From Rhodobiaceae bacterium (GTDB lineage Bacteria > Pseudomonadota > Alphaproteobacteria > Micropepsales > Micropepsaceae), in NCBI GenBank assembly GCA_009885515.1, contig VFKO01000050.1:1-6181 (forward strand): a stretch of 6,181 bases of DNA, written 5' to 3'. Shown piece after piece: positions 4,322 through 6,181 of the stretch. A program made the translations under genes and the position numbers. The notes beneath the pieces were generated by a model, which was not told the origin of the DNA, ran no database searches, and was given only the letters and a program-made list of their open reading frames with translations. Each line of letters begins with the position of its first letter. The stretch's first letter is position 1.

Positions 4322-6181
4322 ATGCAAATGCTTGTCCGTCTCATGGCCACGTCGCTCGTGCTCGTTATCGCAGCATGCGATTCCTCTGCGCCGCCTCAAG
4401 CCGCTGACGGTGTCTCAACCCAAAAATCCGGGTCAACCATCCCCCTTGGGCAACTGCCGGGCAATGTGGAGCCGCTCCACTACCGTATCGATTTGACCAT
4501 CAACCCCGACCAGCTTCGCTACGAAGGCGTCGTCGAAATCGATATCGAGCTCAAAGCGCCCAGGCGCGAACTCTACATTCACGGCAAAGACCTCAAAGTT
4601 GAAAACATAACCGCGCGGCTGCAAAACAAAACCATCATCAAAGGCACCTACACCCAGGTCCACGACAGCGGCGTGGCAAGGCTCACTTTCGAACAACAGA
4701 TCCCGCGCGGCATAATGACGGTCCGCTTACCGTACTCCGCAGCGTTTGAAACCTCCCCGGACGCGCTCACCTCCATGCCCGACAATGGTGCGAAATATGT
4801 CTGGTCGCAGTTCGAGGCAATTTCAGCCCGTCGCGCCTTCCCCGGTTTTGACGAACCGCGGTTCAAGACGCCCTTCGACATTTCGATTACAGCCATTGCG
4901 CCCGACATTGCGGTCGCCAACACGCTGCCTGTCGCTCAGGAAAAAATCTCGGATGGCGTCATCAAAACAACCTTCGCAACGACTGCGCCATTGCCGACCT
5001 ACCTGATTGCCATCGCGGTCGGCCCCTACGACGTCGTTAATGCGCCCCCCATCGCCGCATCCAGCCTGCGCGCAACTCCTCTGCCGTTGCGCGCCATAAC
5101 TGTGATCGGCAAAGGCGAGCGCGCCAGGTTTGCACTCACCAACACCCAACCCCTCGTGCGTTATCTCGAAGACTATTTCGCAGCACCATTCCCCTATCCA
5201 AAACTCGATCTGATCACGCCGCCAAACTTCGTTGCCGGTGGCATGGAAAACGCCGGCGCCATCACCTACACTGAACGCGCCATCTTGCTCGATCAGATGT
5301 CATCGGTTCAGCAAAAGCGCGCCTTCACCCTGCTGCATGGGCACGAACTCGCGCATCAGTGGTTTGGCGATTTGGTTACGCCGAAATGGTGGAACGACAT
5401 TTGGCTCAACGAGTCCTTTGCCACCTGGATGGGCAACAAGGCCGCTCTTGCCACTTGGCCGCAGGGCGAATTTGATCGCGAAACCATTCGCGATGCGCTG
5501 GAGGTCATGGATATCGACGCGCTGAAGTCCGCGCGCGCCATCCGCCAGCCCATCAAAACTAACGACGACATCAACAACGCCTTTGACGGCCTGACCTACA
5601 AGAAAGGCGGCGGTGTTTTGGCAATGTTCGAGACGTATCTCGGCGCAGATGCGTTTCGCGAAGGCGTCCGGATTCACATGCGCCGCTTTGCCCACGGCAC
5701 CGCCGACGTTCGCGACTTTATGGACTCGCTCGTCCAGGGCTCCAGACGACCGGAAATTGTTGGAGCCTTTGAGACCTTTCTCAATCAACCTGGCGTTCCC
5801 ATTGTCCGCCTCAAAACAGCCTGTAACAGTCATGATCTTGAAGTCTCGCTGACCCAGTCTCCCTATGGTGCAAAGGCCGCTCAGGATAAACGGTTGTGGT
5901 CAATTCCTGTGTGCCTGCGCGATTTGGTCAAAGGCAACCCAGTACCGTGCACAATGCTGAGCCTGCGTTCAGCGTCGTTCACCCTCAAAAAACAGTGCGC
6001 CGCCGTTCTGATGCCTAATGCCTACGGCGCCGGCTATTACCGCTTCACGAGCGACGCCGCCCAGTGGCAGAAATTATTGACACTCAGCAAAAAAATGACC
6101 GCCGCCGAACAGCTCTCGATGCTGCATGCACTGCGCGCCGCCTTTCGGGCGGGCGATGTCGACGCAAAGACCTACCTTGAA
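4322..6181 (+). CDS. M1-family zinc aminopeptidase, lipoprotein, 3' end outside window
   Basis: The frame runs from ATG 4322 to the last base without a stop, giving 620 residues of a protein whose family is usually about 850-900. M1 peptidases remove N-terminal residues from peptides. The N-terminus is a lipoprotein signal (hydrophobic to Ala18, lipobox IAAC with Cys19, Asp at +2), so the enzyme should be tethered on the periplasmic side. After the N-terminal beta domain (about 45-235), the catalytic domain holds the exopeptidase motif GGMEN (306-310), zinc site HELAH (341-345) with Glu364 in NESFA, and catalytic Tyr426 in LTYKKGGG. The domain ends near NQPGVP (488-493). The next beta domain has four cysteines (501, 531, 543, 559), possibly disulfide bonded in the periplasm, and the NAYGAGYYRF motif. 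The C-terminal helical domain has just begun at the edge. The gene is divergent from sdhB, with 134 bases between the starts. Confidence 0.95.
   Translation, partial: MQMLVRLMATSLVLVIAACDSSAPPQAADGVSTQKSGSTIPLGQLPGNVEPLHYRIDLTINPDQLRYEGVVEIDIELKAPRRELYIHGKDLKVENITARLQNKTIIKGTYTQVHDSGVARLTFEQQIPRGIMTVRLPYSAAFETSPDALTSMPDNGAKYVWSQFEAISARRAFPGFDEPRFKTPFDISITAIAPDIAVANTLPVAQEKISDGVIKTTFATTAPLPTYLIAIAVGPYDVVNAPPIAASSLRATPLPLRAITVIGKGERARFALTNTQPLVRYLEDYFAAPFPYPKLDLITPPNFVAGGMENAGAITYTERAILLDQMSSVQQKRAFTLLHGHELAHQWFGDLVTPKWWNDIWLNESFATWMGNKAALATWPQGEFDRETIRDALEVMDIDALKSARAIRQPIKTNDDINNAFDGLTYKKGGGVLAMFETYLGADAFREGVRIHMRRFAHGTADVRDFMDSLVQGSRRPEIVGAFETFLNQPGVPIVRLKTACNSHDLEVSLTQSPYGAKAAQDKRLWSIPVCLRDLVKGNPVPCTMLSLRSASFTLKKQCAAVLMPNAYGAGYYRFTSDAAQWQKLLTLSKKMTAAEQLSMLHALRAAFRAGDVDAKTYLE

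Noticed and set aside
4188..4322. Upstream extension of the sdhB frame by 45 codons
   Set aside because: The added residues are not SdhB-like, they span the inverted repeat and the divergent promoter region, and the family start MVELTLP lies at 4187.
5300..5833. Minus-strand open frame opposite the aminopeptidase (177 codons)
   Set aside because: It overlaps the zinc site and catalytic Tyr region of a clear M1 enzyme and has no plausible ribosome site or domain.

Overview
The window looks like chromosomal DNA from an alphaproteobacterium. The succinate dehydrogenase iron-sulfur protein has the length and N-terminal style of that class, and the mix of a DLH-family hydrolase, a short YkuD protein and a lipoprotein M1 peptidase suggests the Caulobacterales/Hyphomonadales side. 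That placement comes from recalled protein resemblance, not from a search. The DNA is moderately GC-rich, and no insertion sequence, phage gene, tRNA, rRNA or CRISPR array was seen.

Layout: (1) Positions 1-1724, minus strand: a tight three-gene cluster read right to left. First is a secreted protein with two cyanovirin-N-like repeats and a beta/gamma-crystallin domain. A dienelactone-hydrolase family protein follows after 18 bases, then the first 39 codons of a probable MFS transporter after 24 bases. (2) Positions 1725-1867: a divergent promoter region. (3) Positions 1868-3401, plus strand: a small exported L,D-transpeptidase, then bioB (biotin synthase) after 43 bases. That gap holds an exact 9-base DnaA-box match flanked by two copies of an 8-base direct repeat. 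(4) Positions 3408-4187, minus strand: sdhB, convergent with bioB (6 bases apart) and without other sdh genes beside it. (5) Positions 4188-4321: a second divergent region, with a nested inverted repeat. (6) Positions 4322-6181, plus strand: the first 620 codons of a lipoprotein M1-family zinc aminopeptidase that runs off the window.

SdhB (respiratory chain, TCA cycle) and BioB (biotin) are core housekeeping proteins. The L,D-transpeptidase, the hydrolase, the lectin/crystallin protein and the aminopeptidase all carry export signals or plausible ones, so much of the window encodes envelope functions. The least ordinary part is the CVNH-beta/gamma-crystallin protein and its apparent operon with a hydrolase and a transporter. 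I do not see a complete new defence or mobile system. Every gene except the lectin/crystallin protein belongs to a well-known family.
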